From: an uncultured Selenomonas sp.
Lineage (GTDB): Bacteria > Bacillota > Negativicutes > Selenomonadales > Selenomonadaceae
Direction: 5' to 3'
NCBI GenBank assembly: GCA_902766095.1
Contig: CACXCN010000003.1
Span: forward strand, 1-64,000
DNA length: 64,000 nucleotides
Shown here: one piece after another, positions 17,624-26,164 of the stretch
How the letters are laid out: the number at the start of each line of letters is the position of its first letter
Position numbering within the stretch: position 1 is the first letter of the stretch
Notes under the pieces: generated by a model
The model's database searches: none
What the model saw: the letters and a program-made list of their open reading frames with translations, nothing else
Told to the model about the DNA's origin: nothing
Translations under genes and position numbers: made by a program

Positions 17624-19201
17624 TCATAGCAATCCGCCTGTATAAATACACAGAAAGTGTGTTCCCGTCTGCAGTTTTTCCAATATTTTCAATCCATCCA
17701 CCCTGCCATCCTGCATTGCCTCCAGCAGCCAGCCTGACTTAGCCAAAGTGGCGCGCCTGAACAACAGGTCCGAGATATTCAGAATCATATCAGATCGTTG
17801 CTGCATCACCTGATACAGCGTCTGCATGGCTATTAAGGATATGCTTGCTCCCATCAGAGCACTATCGATGCCAAACACACGGCGCCATGAATCCGTCAGC
17901 CTCGCTATGACATTTTCTTCCTCATTGGCCTGCATTGCTGCCATCATACTACGCAGAGCCGAATTATCCAGCACCTGCCCCGGCCACAGCCAGGCCACGA
18001 AATCACCATCGACCGTCTCTTCCAGCCGCTGCGCTATCTCCCGCTGCCACTTCGTTCTTTCGTCAGCCTCACTCGAGCACAAATATATGGATATATCATC
18101 GGGCTGTGCCTCTAGCAGGCTGAGCAGATGTTTCTCCTCAGCAGCGGTCACCCCCATCATCTCGATGACCACATATTGCACATCATCGTACGGGTACCGG
18201 ACAGCGCTGCTGATGCTGGCCTCAAAGTCATCATACAGACCAGGAACATACGGCAGTATGAGCGTCAGCCGGCCAACTGAGTGATGCTCTATAGCCAGTT
18301 CATTGGCTATGTTTTGGGCCGTCAGCATGACATTGTACAGGCCCCGAACCGGATTCACGCCCGTGTATTTCAGTGGGAGCCGGCACCACTCCTCTGGTAA
18401 ATCATAGGCTACCGCATTCTCAATGGGCGGCAGAGAGACATGCCCTGTGGTGGCGAATTCCTTAAAGCCACCAGACCAATGAATCGCGTACATAGTGGCA
18501 GTTGTATATCTCATTACATTGTTCAGCCAGCCGGCTACCACCTTACTCACCATCTGCTGCTCACTGCGGTAAGCAAAATGCGCCAACATAAGTTTTTCTA
18601 TATGATTGGCTGCAATGGGTCTGAAGTTTCCATATTCGTCAGCAGCAGCTGCTGATACCATATGATTGCCAGCGTCCATCTTGAGATGCCTATGCTGCCA
18701 TATATCAGCGCCTACCAATACCTTCCTTAATTTGATACTGGGGTCCTGCTCCCGATAGGCTCCATCGAGTATGAATTCATTCTCCCGCCAGTTATCAGTC
18801 CTGGATAGATAGTACGCCCAATCATAAATATGATCAGGAGAGAGGTTTTGAAGATATGCCCGGCACTCCGCTATGCTCATCCCTGTCCTCGGCACGAGCA
18901 TCTCATCAGCATCCAGAGCCGCCACCAGTTGGCAGCCATCGGCGATGCTGATATTCACCAGCTCGGTCATGACCTCTTTCTGCATATACTGCATGTCATC
19001 GAGCCGACATATCCTGAGCGGCAGGCCCTCAGCAACCAGCGCCTGCAGTATATCGTATGTCCGATCGGTACTGCAATGGTCAGCGATATACATCGCATCG
19101 AATATGCGCAAATGATGGCGCACGAAGCCCTCTATGACATCCTCCTCATTGCGCACCATCGATACTGCTGCCAGTCGGCAGGCAAATCTGTCAGTCTTCA
19201 C
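17624..19201 (-). CDS. GT2-type glycosyltransferase, paralogue of 10414-11976
   Basis: The 525-residue chain begins LAAVSMVRNEEDVIEGFVRH and has HCSTDRTYDIL and LDADE at 96-100, the GT2 donor and metal sites. The order of segments and the MVRDEED/MVRNEED, FVRHHLR and GWLxNV strings match the protein at 10414. The C-terminal half (about 310-525) again looks like a second, DxD-less GT2 fold. It starts at GTG 19201, 6 bases after GGGGGA. It should act in the cytoplasm on the same glycan. Two copies with different downstream halves suggest two related linkages. Substrates are not visible. Confidence 0.8.
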   Translation of the reverse strand: MKTDRFACRLAAVSMVRNEEDVIEGFVRHHLRIFDAMYIADHCSTDRTYDILQALVAEGLPLRICRLDDMQYMQKEVMTELVNISIADGCQLVAALDADEMLVPRTGMSIAECRAYLQNLSPDHIYDWAYYLSRTDNWRENEFILDGAYREQDPSIKLRKVLVGADIWQHRHLKMDAGNHMVSAAAADEYGNFRPIAANHIEKLMLAHFAYRSEQQMVSKVVAGWLNNVMRYTTATMYAIHWSGGFKEFATTGHVSLPPIENAVAYDLPEEWCRLPLKYTGVNPVRGLYNVMLTAQNIANELAIEHHSVGRLTLILPYVPGLYDDFEASISSAVRYPYDDVQYVVIEMMGVTAAEEKHLLSLLEAQPDDISIYLCSSEADERTKWQREIAQRLEETVDGDFVAWLWPGQVLDNSALRSMMAAMQANEEENVIARLTDSWRRVFGIDSALMGASISLIAMQTLYQVMQQRSDMILNISDLLFRRATLAKSGWLLEAMQDGRVDGLKILEKLQTGTHFLCIYTGGLL

Positions 19202-19239
19202 GTCAATCCCCCACTATCTTGCGCTAAACAATATCATTA

Positions 19240-20598
19240 TTATTTTTCCGCCAGGATGTACCACTGATAGGCGTCCAGGTCGAAGGGCTGCGCTCCATTC
19301 CGCAGGAATGGCAGCAATGCTTCGCGCAGACGCGTCTGCTCCTGATTCAGAGGAACCTTGTTACAGCCGAGTTCTCTCATATGGTACCCCGCCTGAGTCA
19401 CGAGCTCGACAGCCTCATTGCGGGCAAAGAACCGTAAATGTGTGCGATCTAATATGCCAGCACTCACATACTGCCAGTGGGCGCTGAGCATCTCCTCGAT
19501 GACGGATATATGTGATACATTCGGCAGACTGATGACGATGCGCCCGCCAGGACGCGTATACTCGTACATCCGCCGTACCATCGCCCAAGGATCGCGCAGG
19601 TGCTCCAGGATGTCTCCCATCATGACCGCTGAGAACCGGTTCCGCCACTCTGGCTTGTCAAGAGTCTCGATATCTATATTCTCCACCGGAGCAAATGTCG
19701 ATGCGATAGCCGCCGAATTCGGGTCGAGCTCGATGCCATGCAAGTCAGCTGCCGGATTCGCATCGTGCACATACATGAGGTCCATACCGCAGGCACAGCC
19801 GGCCACGAGCATAGAGAAGTCACTAGCGGTATAGTCCAGATGATTCAGCATATCGCGACGCATATGCAGCGAATATCCGGGCCTGATATGCCACTGCCGG
19901 GCCAACAACAGCTGCCCGTCCCTTTCGTCGGCAGCTATCTGGTCAGCATCCCTGGTCTCACCAGCCTGCACATAGGCCCCTGGGCAGCGCCGGACCGCCC
20001 AGCCCGCCTGCCAGAGACGGATAGCCAGATCCAGGAAGCCCTCCCGGTAGTCGCCATACAGCTCGCGCACTCCGCCGACGTCTTGCCAGGCGGAGCATCG
20101 CAGCAGCATGCAATGCCCCTCCAGGAATACTGTCGCCTCATCCGGCTCCACGGGCCGCGCCTCTGCGGCAGACTCGAGCTCGTTCAGATCGCGGCATTCG
20201 ATGCCTGACACATTGTTGTATACCCAATAGGCCGCACTGCACATGGCATACACTGCTCCTGCCTTGGCTCTCTGTCCCGCATACCCATCGAGCGCCTTGC
20301 GCAGGCGGCTCCATGTGACCTGCGGTATCAGCGTTCCTCCTCGCAGAACTAATATATTCTCTCCGTGTGCGCTGGCGATGCCCTCATTGAGCGAGGCCAT
20401 CCAGCCTTTTTTTTCGGTATGATGTATGAGCCGCACGGCCTCCACCGCTGCAAGCCAGTCTGCCGTACCATCTTTGGAGCCATCATCGACGACGATATAC
20501 TCTCCGGCTGCATCACCGATTGTCTCGCCGAGCACAGCCAGCGTATCCTGCAGCAGCGGTAGTTCATCGCGCGTTATTATGACTACGCTTGTATCCAT
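19240..20598 (-). CDS. Fusion: GT2 glycosyltransferase + SAM methyltransferase
   Basis: Residues 1-225 are a GT2 domain with SVVIITRDELPLLQDTL, IVVDDGSKDGTADW, and WMASLNEGIASAHGENILVL. Residues 255-452 are a class I methyltransferase: LVAGCACGMDLMYV in motif I position, HGIELDPNS as motif II, VMMGDILEHLRDPWAMV, and RPGGRIVISLPN. The fusion order is reversed compared with the methyltransferase-GT protein at 11990. Such proteins add and cap or tailor sugars. The start is well set by GGAGGTCGAAG before ATG 20598, and 20 bases separate it from the heptosyltransferase gene upstream. Substrate unknown. Confidence 0.82.
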   Translation of the reverse strand: MDTSVVIITRDELPLLQDTLAVLGETIGDAAGEYIVVDDGSKDGTADWLAAVEAVRLIHHTEKKGWMASLNEGIASAHGENILVLRGGTLIPQVTWSRLRKALDGYAGQRAKAGAVYAMCSAAYWVYNNVSGIECRDLNELESAAEARPVEPDEATVFLEGHCMLLRCSAWQDVGGVRELYGDYREGFLDLAIRLWQAGWAVRRCPGAYVQAGETRDADQIAADERDGQLLLARQWHIRPGYSLHMRRDMLNHLDYTASDFSMLVAGCACGMDLMYVHDANPAADLHGIELDPNSAAIASTFAPVENIDIETLDKPEWRNRFSAVMMGDILEHLRDPWAMVRRMYEYTRPGGRIVISLPNVSHISVIEEMLSAHWQYVSAGILDRTHLRFFARNEAVELVTQAGYHMRELGCNKVPLNQEQTRLREALLPFLRNGAQPFDLDAYQWYILAEK

Positions 20599-20618
20599 CT
20601 TCGACCTCCATTAGTCCT

Positions 20619-21848
20619 TTAGTTTTTTGCTATATCTTCCCGCAGTTGCTCCACCCGCTGCATTACCATCCTTGGCGTTATCAGCTTCGAACACTCAAGC
20701 TCTTTATCCGTCCCAGCATGGCGCGGGCAGAATGATTTGAGGAATTCCTCGTCCAGGGCGTTGAAACAGCTGCCGCAGGACAATGGGTTCCAGACGCGAT
20801 AGGGTGTAGCAAATTCGTACCAGGGCCACGAGAAGCCGCAAATCAGCACGACCGGACAGCCGGCCATATGCGCGAGGTGCGAGAGGCCGCTGCCGAGGCC
20901 GATAAAGAACTCGGCATGCGCCAGCATATCGGCACGATCAGTCAGTGGACGTGCTCCCGTGAAGTCCTCGGCCCCCTCAGGCATATCTACCTTATATGGC
21001 CCGCTGCTCTGTGTCCTTTCCTTATCGATGCAGAGCACCCGATACCCCATTTTTTTGAGCTCTCCTACTACTATCTCCCAGCCGCCCGGATATTGCCAGC
21101 ACTTATTCACGCCGCTGGCCTGCACGCCGATGCATACATAGGGCTCCGCAAGCCCGACAGGCCGCGGCCCGGCCGGCCATCTGATCGGATGTGCCGGACG
21201 GTCGAGACCGCAGATGAGCTGCCCCACGCGCTCCATCGGCACCTGACGGCCATCTATGGGGAGATAGTTCGGCGCATCGATGCCGAAACCGAAGTAGAAT
21301 GTCGCATAGGTATCGTCATCGATATGCTCCTGCAGCGGCAGATCCGGGTAAACGCGTTTCACCAAACCATGCAGATGATTATGCATGAAGCAGGTAGCCC
21401 GGATGCCATATCGCTGCTGCATAGCAGCGATATACGGCAGGAATACCACCGTATCACCGATGGCACCGCTCACGTTGATGAAATGCACCTTCGTCCCTGG
21501 CTCGAGTGTGAATACGTGCGCGAGCACCAGCTCGCCCGCTTGCCAGACCTCGACTTGCCAGTGGATGTAGTACTTCTCGACCGAGATGAGCAGTACATCA
21601 GAGGCATCCTCATCGAGGAATACCTTGCATGAATCATAGTCGGATATACGCACATGATAGTCTCCCTGCGGCACCTGCAGCCGCAGACCGCAGTTGAAAT
21701 CAAGCCGGAGCCCTGGCACCGCTGTCTCACCGGTCACATCGCCGAGCATAGCCTCGAGCCGTGCGAAGAAAACCATCTGCTCCTGGAAGAATCGCTGAAT
21801 GTCGGTATGTATATACTCGCGGCACGAGAAATAGCGCACTTCTTGCAC
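20619..21848 (-). CDS. Autotransporter-type O-heptosyltransferase (BAHT family, TibC/AAH-like)
   Basis: The family (TIGR04414 type, known from TibC and AAH) uses ADP-heptose to glycosylate serines of protein substrates in the cytoplasm. Seen here are SGAIGDTVVFLPYIAAMQQR at 127-146, GVQASGVNKCWQYPGGWEIV at 241-260, and IGLGSGLSHLAHMAGCPVVL. A four-cysteine set at residues 358, 361, 374 and 386 (CGSC...C...C) matches the iron-binding finger described for this family. An N-terminal region of about 110 residues with beta-strand character corresponds to the extra domain of TibC. The start is GTG 21848, behind AGGAGGTAGTAAGCCC. No autotransporter gene is in the window, so the protein target here must be elsewhere or different, for instance flagellin. 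Confidence 0.85.
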   Translation of the reverse strand: MQEVRYFSCREYIHTDIQRFFQEQMVFFARLEAMLGDVTGETAVPGLRLDFNCGLRLQVPQGDYHVRISDYDSCKVFLDEDASDVLLISVEKYYIHWQVEVWQAGELVLAHVFTLEPGTKVHFINVSGAIGDTVVFLPYIAAMQQRYGIRATCFMHNHLHGLVKRVYPDLPLQEHIDDDTYATFYFGFGIDAPNYLPIDGRQVPMERVGQLICGLDRPAHPIRWPAGPRPVGLAEPYVCIGVQASGVNKCWQYPGGWEIVVGELKKMGYRVLCIDKERTQSSGPYKVDMPEGAEDFTGARPLTDRADMLAHAEFFIGLGSGLSHLAHMAGCPVVLICGFSWPWYEFATPYRVWNPLSCGSCFNALDEEFLKSFCPRHAGTDKELECSKLITPRMVMQRVEQLREDIAKN

Positions 21849-21855
21849 GGGCTTA

Positions 21856-22410
21856 CTACCTCCTATGATGATCTTTGCTTATTTCCTCGGCTATATCAGA
21901 GCCATACTCCTGGAGGAATTTCTGCCTGTCAGCCTCATATCCCTCTACTGACGGCTCTACACTATTGTGCATACATAGCGGTCTCGTCTGAGGTAGTACC
22001 ACGGTTTGGAAATGCTGTCGCCGGAACTCGTAGGCCTGAGAGACATCGTAGAAATGCCATCCCCGAAAGAGATCTGTGCGCCAAGGCATATCGTACTGCG
22101 TAGCGAGCAACAATCCATCGAGAGCTGCTGCATTCTGGCTGCTTTTCCGGTCACATCTATATACATAGTTCCGGAATTCCCCCGTAATCTTATCCCGTAT
22201 CGAACCGATTTTCTCCCCCTCCCACCAGATACCATTGGCTGGCATATTGCGAGCTCCGACTACACCAGCCAGGCCATACTCAGGATGGCGACGAAACTCC
22301 CGCACGAGCCTCACGAGGAACTCCCTATCTGTTATCCAGACATCCTGATGCAGGTATATCTTGTACTTTGCATCTGAGCACTCCATAGCCTGCTGGTAGC
22401 CAGCCGTCAT
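21856..22410 (-). CDS. GT2-type (PF13712-like) glycosyltransferase, C-terminal piece of a split gene
   Basis: This 184-residue frame carries most of a PF13712-type GT2 domain: MTAGYQQAMECSDAKYKIY, LHQDVWITDREFLVRLV (the DxD-like site), GVVGARNMPANGIWWEG, FRGWHFYDVSQAYEF and a late MHN. It lacks the N-terminal 60-80 residues that bind the nucleotide. Its ATG overlaps the stop of the preceding frame as ATGA (22410-22407), so the two pieces could be translated in coupled fashion. The family match of this piece differs from that of the first piece, so the locus looks like a fusion of two genes out of frame rather than a simple point frameshift. Whether the product is active is doubtful. Confidence 0.65.
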   Translation of the reverse strand: MTAGYQQAMECSDAKYKIYLHQDVWITDREFLVRLVREFRRHPEYGLAGVVGARNMPANGIWWEGEKIGSIRDKITGEFRNYVYRCDRKSSQNAAALDGLLLATQYDMPWRTDLFRGWHFYDVSQAYEFRRQHFQTVVLPQTRPLCMHNSVEPSVEGYEADRQKFLQEYGSDIAEEISKDHHRR

Positions 22411-22646
22411 CGACTCTTGGGAAAACCAGCATTTTGGCGATTGAATATTACTTTTATATCATCAGCCCGTTCCTGCTCCTCGCGCAGCCATTGCGCTGAG
22501 CCATCTGTCGAGGCATTGTCTACTATGATCAGCTCATAGCTGCCCGCGGCCGTATGCCGCCTGATGCTGGCTATACATACCTGCAGGTATGCGAGGGTAT
22601 TGTAGCTTAGTATGACTATGCTGGTCAAATGCTCACAGCCTTTCAT
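22407..22646 (-). CDS. GT2 glycosyltransferase N-terminal fragment
   Basis: The 79-residue frame holds only the start of a standard GT2 (PF00535) domain: LTSIVILSYNTLAYLQVCIA, LIIVDNASTDGSAQWL and VIFNRQNAGFPK, where it ends in SR-stop. In full-length relatives NxGFPK is followed by GCNQGI and the DxD strand. Here the other reading frame takes over with a different GT family. No Shine-Dalgarno site is seen before ATG 22646, unlike nearly every other gene in the window. It is therefore probably a remnant, although the ATGA overlap would allow coupled translation with the next piece. Confidence 0.6.
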   Translation of the reverse strand: MKGCEHLTSIVILSYNTLAYLQVCIASIRRHTAAGSYELIIVDNASTDGSAQWLREEQERADDIKVIFNRQNAGFPKSR

Positions 22647-22670
22647 ATAAAGTGTGAAATCTGCTATAAT
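22642..22670 (+). promoter_or_regulatory. Sigma-A-type promoter for the plus-strand glycosyltransferase
   Basis: TTCATA (22642-22647) and a perfect TATAAT (22665-22670) are separated by 17 bases, about 55 bases before the ATG at 22727. The -35 matches 4 of 6 consensus bases. The site lies in the 80-base gap between divergent genes. Confidence 0.6.
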
Positions 22671-22726
22671 ATCTATATCGAATAAATGACGTCCACGATA
22701 AAACTCATGTGAGATAAGGATTTATC

Positions 22727-23938
22727 ATGAAAAAGAAAGTCATCGTCTTTAGCAGCCGCATCACCCATCCGGCCGTATGGCCGAACACGGTGAGTCTCGC
22801 CCAAGCCATAGCTTCCCTAGGTTTCTCCGTCGAGCTATGCGATATAAACGCTAACGGCTTCAAAGACCTCTATCGCTGTCTGAGCATCATCCAGGAATAC
22901 CCTGACAGCCTAGCCTTCACACTAGGCATAGCCGACTGCGGGCTGAAAGCCCCCGATAGCAACTATAACTGGCAGCCGGTTCCCCGTCCGGCGGCCATAC
23001 CGCATGTAGCCTTCCTGTTCGACACTCCATATAATGAAGGAGCGGTCCGCGGTACTATGCAACACAGCATGCCCAGACTCATGCTGACGATGATGGATCG
23101 TGACTCGCTACGGTACATGGATACTTTCTATCCGGAAACGCATAAGATATTCCTGCCCGTGGCCGGTACCGAGGCTGACGCCGACATCGATGAGCTGATG
23201 AGCCGCCCCCGTCCCATCGGCCTGCTCTACTGCGCGAGCAACTGGGGCATCGATATCGTGCGAGCCTGGCACCTGCCCGACTGGACGGATGCCGCCGCTG
23301 TCCCTCTGCTCGACGATGTCGCCGAGTACATGATGACGCACCCCGTCACGACCGTGCGGGCCTTTGAAACCATACTGCATACACGCGGGCTCGACGAGCC
23401 GGAATATATGCGCCATATGCAGCCCTATTTCTGGCCCATGCTGCGCTATATAAAGCCGTATCGCCGCCAGAAGGGTCTATCCCTGCTGGTCGGGCACGAT
23501 ATACCGGTCCATGTCATCGGCGACTACTGGAAGGACACCCCATTTGCGCAGAAGCTGGCCATCCATCCGCGGGTGAGCTATGACGAATTCCTCCAGCTCA
23601 TCGGCCAGGCCAAAGCCATATTCAGCGACATGGGCGAATTCAACAACGGCGGCCACGAGCGCGTCTTCACGGCCATGCTGCACGGCACAGCCGTCGTGAG
23701 CGAATACAGCCGGTATCTGGCCGAAGAATTCACTGCGGGCAAGGATATCATATTCTATGACTTCGACAAGCGTACCAAAAATCTATCGCTCATACCGCAG
23801 CTACTCAGCGATGACGCCTATCGCGGGTCCATGGTGCGCCGCGCCTACCAGAAAGCTTACGCTCGCCATCGCTGGCTGAACCGTGCCCGCGCCCTAGTAG
23901 ATGCTTTGGCGCTGCTGTATCCGGAGCGCTTTGTCTAG
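22727..23938 (+). CDS. GT-B glycosyltransferase (GT1-like C-terminal domain), paralogue of 31888-33105
   Basis: One of only two plus-strand genes in the island. The chain of 403 residues opens KKVIVFSSRITHPAVWPN and has a C-terminal half typical of the PF13524 group: VHVIGDYWKDTPFA, RVSYDEFLQLIGQAKAIFSD, and GGHERVFTAMLHGTAVVSEY, which binds the nucleotide sugar. It ends LYPERFV. The gene at 31888 matches it along its length, strongly near the end (RVFTAMLHG, SEYSxYLAEEF, ARHRWxNRA, LLYPERF). The start has TAAGGAT 7-8 bases upstream and its own promoter. It faces the LicD gene with only 20 bases between and no terminator in the gap. Donor unknown. Confidence 0.8.
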   Translation: MKKKVIVFSSRITHPAVWPNTVSLAQAIASLGFSVELCDINANGFKDLYRCLSIIQEYPDSLAFTLGIADCGLKAPDSNYNWQPVPRPAAIPHVAFLFDTPYNEGAVRGTMQHSMPRLMLTMMDRDSLRYMDTFYPETHKIFLPVAGTEADADIDELMSRPRPIGLLYCASNWGIDIVRAWHLPDWTDAAAVPLLDDVAEYMMTHPVTTVRAFETILHTRGLDEPEYMRHMQPYFWPMLRYIKPYRRQKGLSLLVGHDIPVHVIGDYWKDTPFAQKLAIHPRVSYDEFLQLIGQAKAIFSDMGEFNNGGHERVFTAMLHGTAVVSEYSRYLAEEFTAGKDIIFYDFDKRTKNLSLIPQLLSDDAYRGSMVRRAYQKAYARHRWLNRARALVDALALLYPERFV

Positions 23939-23958
23939 GCAGTTCTGATTGGGCACTT

Positions 23959-24861
23959 TTACCCGCTTATCCCTCTGATTCTCTGTCCATACTCGATGTA
24001 GGATATGTCCGGACTCATCTCTGTACCGAGATGAGCGCAGCCGCCGGCCTCTCCGCGGACGAATTTATGATAGTCGCCGTAGGTACGAGTTAGCACTTCA
24101 TCATAGCCTGCAGGCACCGGGACCTCTATCATTTCAAATGGCATGTATTCCACTTCCTGGAAAGCCTCACGTGGCATAGCTTTCCAGGGATTTTCTGTGC
24201 CCTGCATCTCGTAGCCGGTGAAGTTCACCTGCCTTGATTTTCCGAAATGATTTGCCAGTAATGTTTCTATATCCGCAAATTTATCAACTGCTTTTTCAGT
24301 CATAAAATGCCTCAGCGCACTTTCACTCAGCCTGTTTTGTCCCTTAGCAATCATGTTGTTCATTGCATCTGGCTGAGTCATCGCTATGAATAGCTCAACG
24401 ACAGCGCTGATAAGTCCCCGTCCCTCCTGTACTCCGTCGGGGGCATCATCCAGAGGGAATATGTCGATGAACATACCTTGATGGTACTCGAGTGGCAGAT
24501 CATGCTCCCAAGCCGTGGTACGGCTGTCGCGTATTTTCGAATACAGCAAAAACCGCCCTGTATGATGCCAATTATCCCAGTAAAAAGGTTCCTTAATTTC
24601 CTCTATAGCAATCTTACAGAAACGCTCATAATCCGGCCGCAACATGAATACGTCAACATCGTCATCCCAAGGAACGAAACCATGATGCCGCACGGCGCCG
24701 AGCAGCGTACCATAGGCGGAAAACCAGCGGATATCGTGGCGCCGACATATATCGTCGAGCACCGTGAGCATTTCTATTTCCTTTTCCCAGATACGTTTGC
24801 GAGTCACCGAGACGAGGAACCCGCTCCGTATCTCATCCCTATCTATATCCTTGATATACAT
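23959..24861 (-). CDS. LicD family phosphotransferase
   Basis: LicD proteins move a phospho-substituent, classically phosphocholine from CDP-choline, onto glycan sugars. Here the donor is probably CMP-AEP, because the AEP pathway and a cytidylyltransferase are in the same cluster. The 300-residue chain has the nucleotidyltransferase-fold core: WFSAYGTLLGAVRHHGFVPW followed by DDDVDVFMLRPDYERF, then GMFIDIFPLDDAPDG. The DDDVDVF triad is the metal site. ATG 24861 is preferred to ATG 24867, since AAGGAG lies 7 bases before the former and only one base before the latter. It starts 12 bases after the AEP transaminase gene, in one operon with it. Acceptor sugar unknown. Confidence 0.85.
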   Translation of the reverse strand: MYIKDIDRDEIRSGFLVSVTRKRIWEKEIEMLTVLDDICRRHDIRWFSAYGTLLGAVRHHGFVPWDDDVDVFMLRPDYERFCKIAIEEIKEPFYWDNWHHTGRFLLYSKIRDSRTTAWEHDLPLEYHQGMFIDIFPLDDAPDGVQEGRGLISAVVELFIAMTQPDAMNNMIAKGQNRLSESALRHFMTEKAVDKFADIETLLANHFGKSRQVNFTGYEMQGTENPWKAMPREAFQEVEYMPFEMIEVPVPAGYDEVLTRTYGDYHKFVRGEAGGCAHLGTEMSPDISYIEYGQRIRGISG

Positions 24862-24872
24862 ACTCATGCTCC

Positions 24873-25991
24873 TTAATGTACCGGCACTGAAACACCAATA
24901 TGCTCTAATGCCTCGCGGAAGATGACAAAGAATCTCTCTATATCAGCCGCTGTGATAGCGCCGAGAGCGCAGAGACGGAACGTGCCGAGCTGCTGCATCT
25001 TGCCAGGATAAATGGTGAAGCCGCGGGCATAGCAGTAGTCGTGCACCTGCTCGAAATCCCAATGCGCATCATCTGGGTAGCGCACTGCGGCCACGAGGCC
25101 GGACTGATACTCGCGCGGCAATACCTCCCGAAATCCGAGCTCTGCGAGGCCCTCGTGTATCGCTTCCATCGTCTGCTCATGGCGCTGCCATTTGCCCGCC
25201 TCACCCTCAGCGAGGTATTCCTGCAGTGCCTGTCTGGCAGCATATATGGCCTGAACGGGCGGCGTAAAGCGCATCTGCCCGCTGCGCTCGAATGACTCAT
25301 ACTGCAGGTAGATATTGCTGTAGTACGAGTGGCGCGGAAAGGCTTGCGAGGCCCGGACATAGTCGGTCCGACCTATGACGAAGGACAGCCCCGTCATGGC
25401 CTGGATGCCCTTCTGCGCCGAGCTCATGCAGAAGTCGAGATTATCCCGCTCGATGTCGATGGGCCGCATCGCGAGCGTGGATATCGTATCGGCCACCATC
25501 CAGGCGCCATGCTCGTGAGCCAGCCTGCCAATCTCGCGAATGGGATTCAAGAGGCCAGTGCCGGTCTCCTGATGCGTGATGTAGACAGCAGAGATATCTT
25601 CATCGGCCTCTAGTGCCTGTTCTACTTTGGCAAGGTCGGCCGGCCTGTCTATAGGCAGTTCCAGCTCCACATAGGGTACACTGCAGGCCTCAGCTATCTC
25701 GACCGCCCGCGATGTGTAGGATCCATTATTGAGGAAAAGTATCTTCTTTCCCGCAGGCACGAGCGAGGTCACGCAAGCCTCGACCATGAGCGTACCGGAG
25801 CCGCAGAAGAGCACGCAGCTGTATTTCTCCGGCGCAGCATGCACGATTTGCAGCAGGCCCTGTCCGAGCTCGCGCATCACCTTGCCGAATTCAGCCTCGC
25901 GGGGACAGATATCCGGCACGACCTGGGCCATCTTCACCGTGTCAGTCGTCGTGGCCGGCCCCGGGTTCAGCAGTATCTTTCTTTCTATCAT
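24873..25991 (-). CDS. phnW: 2-aminoethylphosphonate--pyruvate transaminase
   Basis: A class V PLP aminotransferase of 372 residues that interconverts phosphonoacetaldehyde + alanine and AEP + pyruvate. In this setting, with PEP mutase and phosphonopyruvate decarboxylase, it runs towards AEP. It opens KILLNPGPATTTDTVKMAQV, has FCGSGTLMVEACVTSLVP, YITHQETGTGLLNPI and SSAQKGIQAMTGLSFVIGR, where the Lys is the PLP Schiff-base residue. The enzyme is cytoplasmic. It follows the 50-residue frame by only 2 bases, so it is probably translated in coupled fashion from it. No phnX (phosphonatase) is present, which argues against a breakdown pathway. Confidence 0.92.
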   Translation of the reverse strand: MIERKILLNPGPATTTDTVKMAQVVPDICPREAEFGKVMRELGQGLLQIVHAAPEKYSCVLFCGSGTLMVEACVTSLVPAGKKILFLNNGSYTSRAVEIAEACSVPYVELELPIDRPADLAKVEQALEADEDISAVYITHQETGTGLLNPIREIGRLAHEHGAWMVADTISTLAMRPIDIERDNLDFCMSSAQKGIQAMTGLSFVIGRTDYVRASQAFPRHSYYSNIYLQYESFERSGQMRFTPPVQAIYAARQALQEYLAEGEAGKWQRHEQTMEAIHEGLAELGFREVLPREYQSGLVAAVRYPDDAHWDFEQVHDYCYARGFTIYPGKMQQLGTFRLCALGAITAADIERFFVIFREALEHIGVSVPVH

Positions 25992-25993
25992 TT

Positions 25994-26146
25994 TTAGTAA
26001 TTGCCTTTCTGGCGAGTGAACACCACATGATAAATGTCAAAGCCATCCATGCGCTTGAGCGCCGACAGCACTGCTTTCTTATCCTGCCAGTCCACGTCTG
26101 CCAGCTGATTCTGGCGCTTGTTCCAGATTTCCTTCCATTCGGCCAT
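25994..26146 (-). CDS. Small 50-residue protein between PEP mutase and AEP transaminase genes
   Basis: A short frame with a strong site, AGGAGGAGATTCA, before ATG 26146. It ends two bases before phnW and begins 18 bases after the PEP mutase stop, so it fills the gap between these two genes. The product starts MAEWKEIWNKRQNQLADVDW, is rich in Trp and Lys, and contains LKRMDGFDIYHVV. This resembles the extreme N-terminus of some class I methyltransferases (xxEWxxIWNxR ... LxxLDGFD), so it may be a relic of one. It may also be a real small protein kept for coupling. No signal peptide or membrane segment. Confidence 0.7.
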   Translation of the reverse strand: MAEWKEIWNKRQNQLADVDWQDKKAVLSALKRMDGFDIYHVVFTRQKGNY

Positions 26147-26164
26147 TGAATCTCCTCCTATCCG

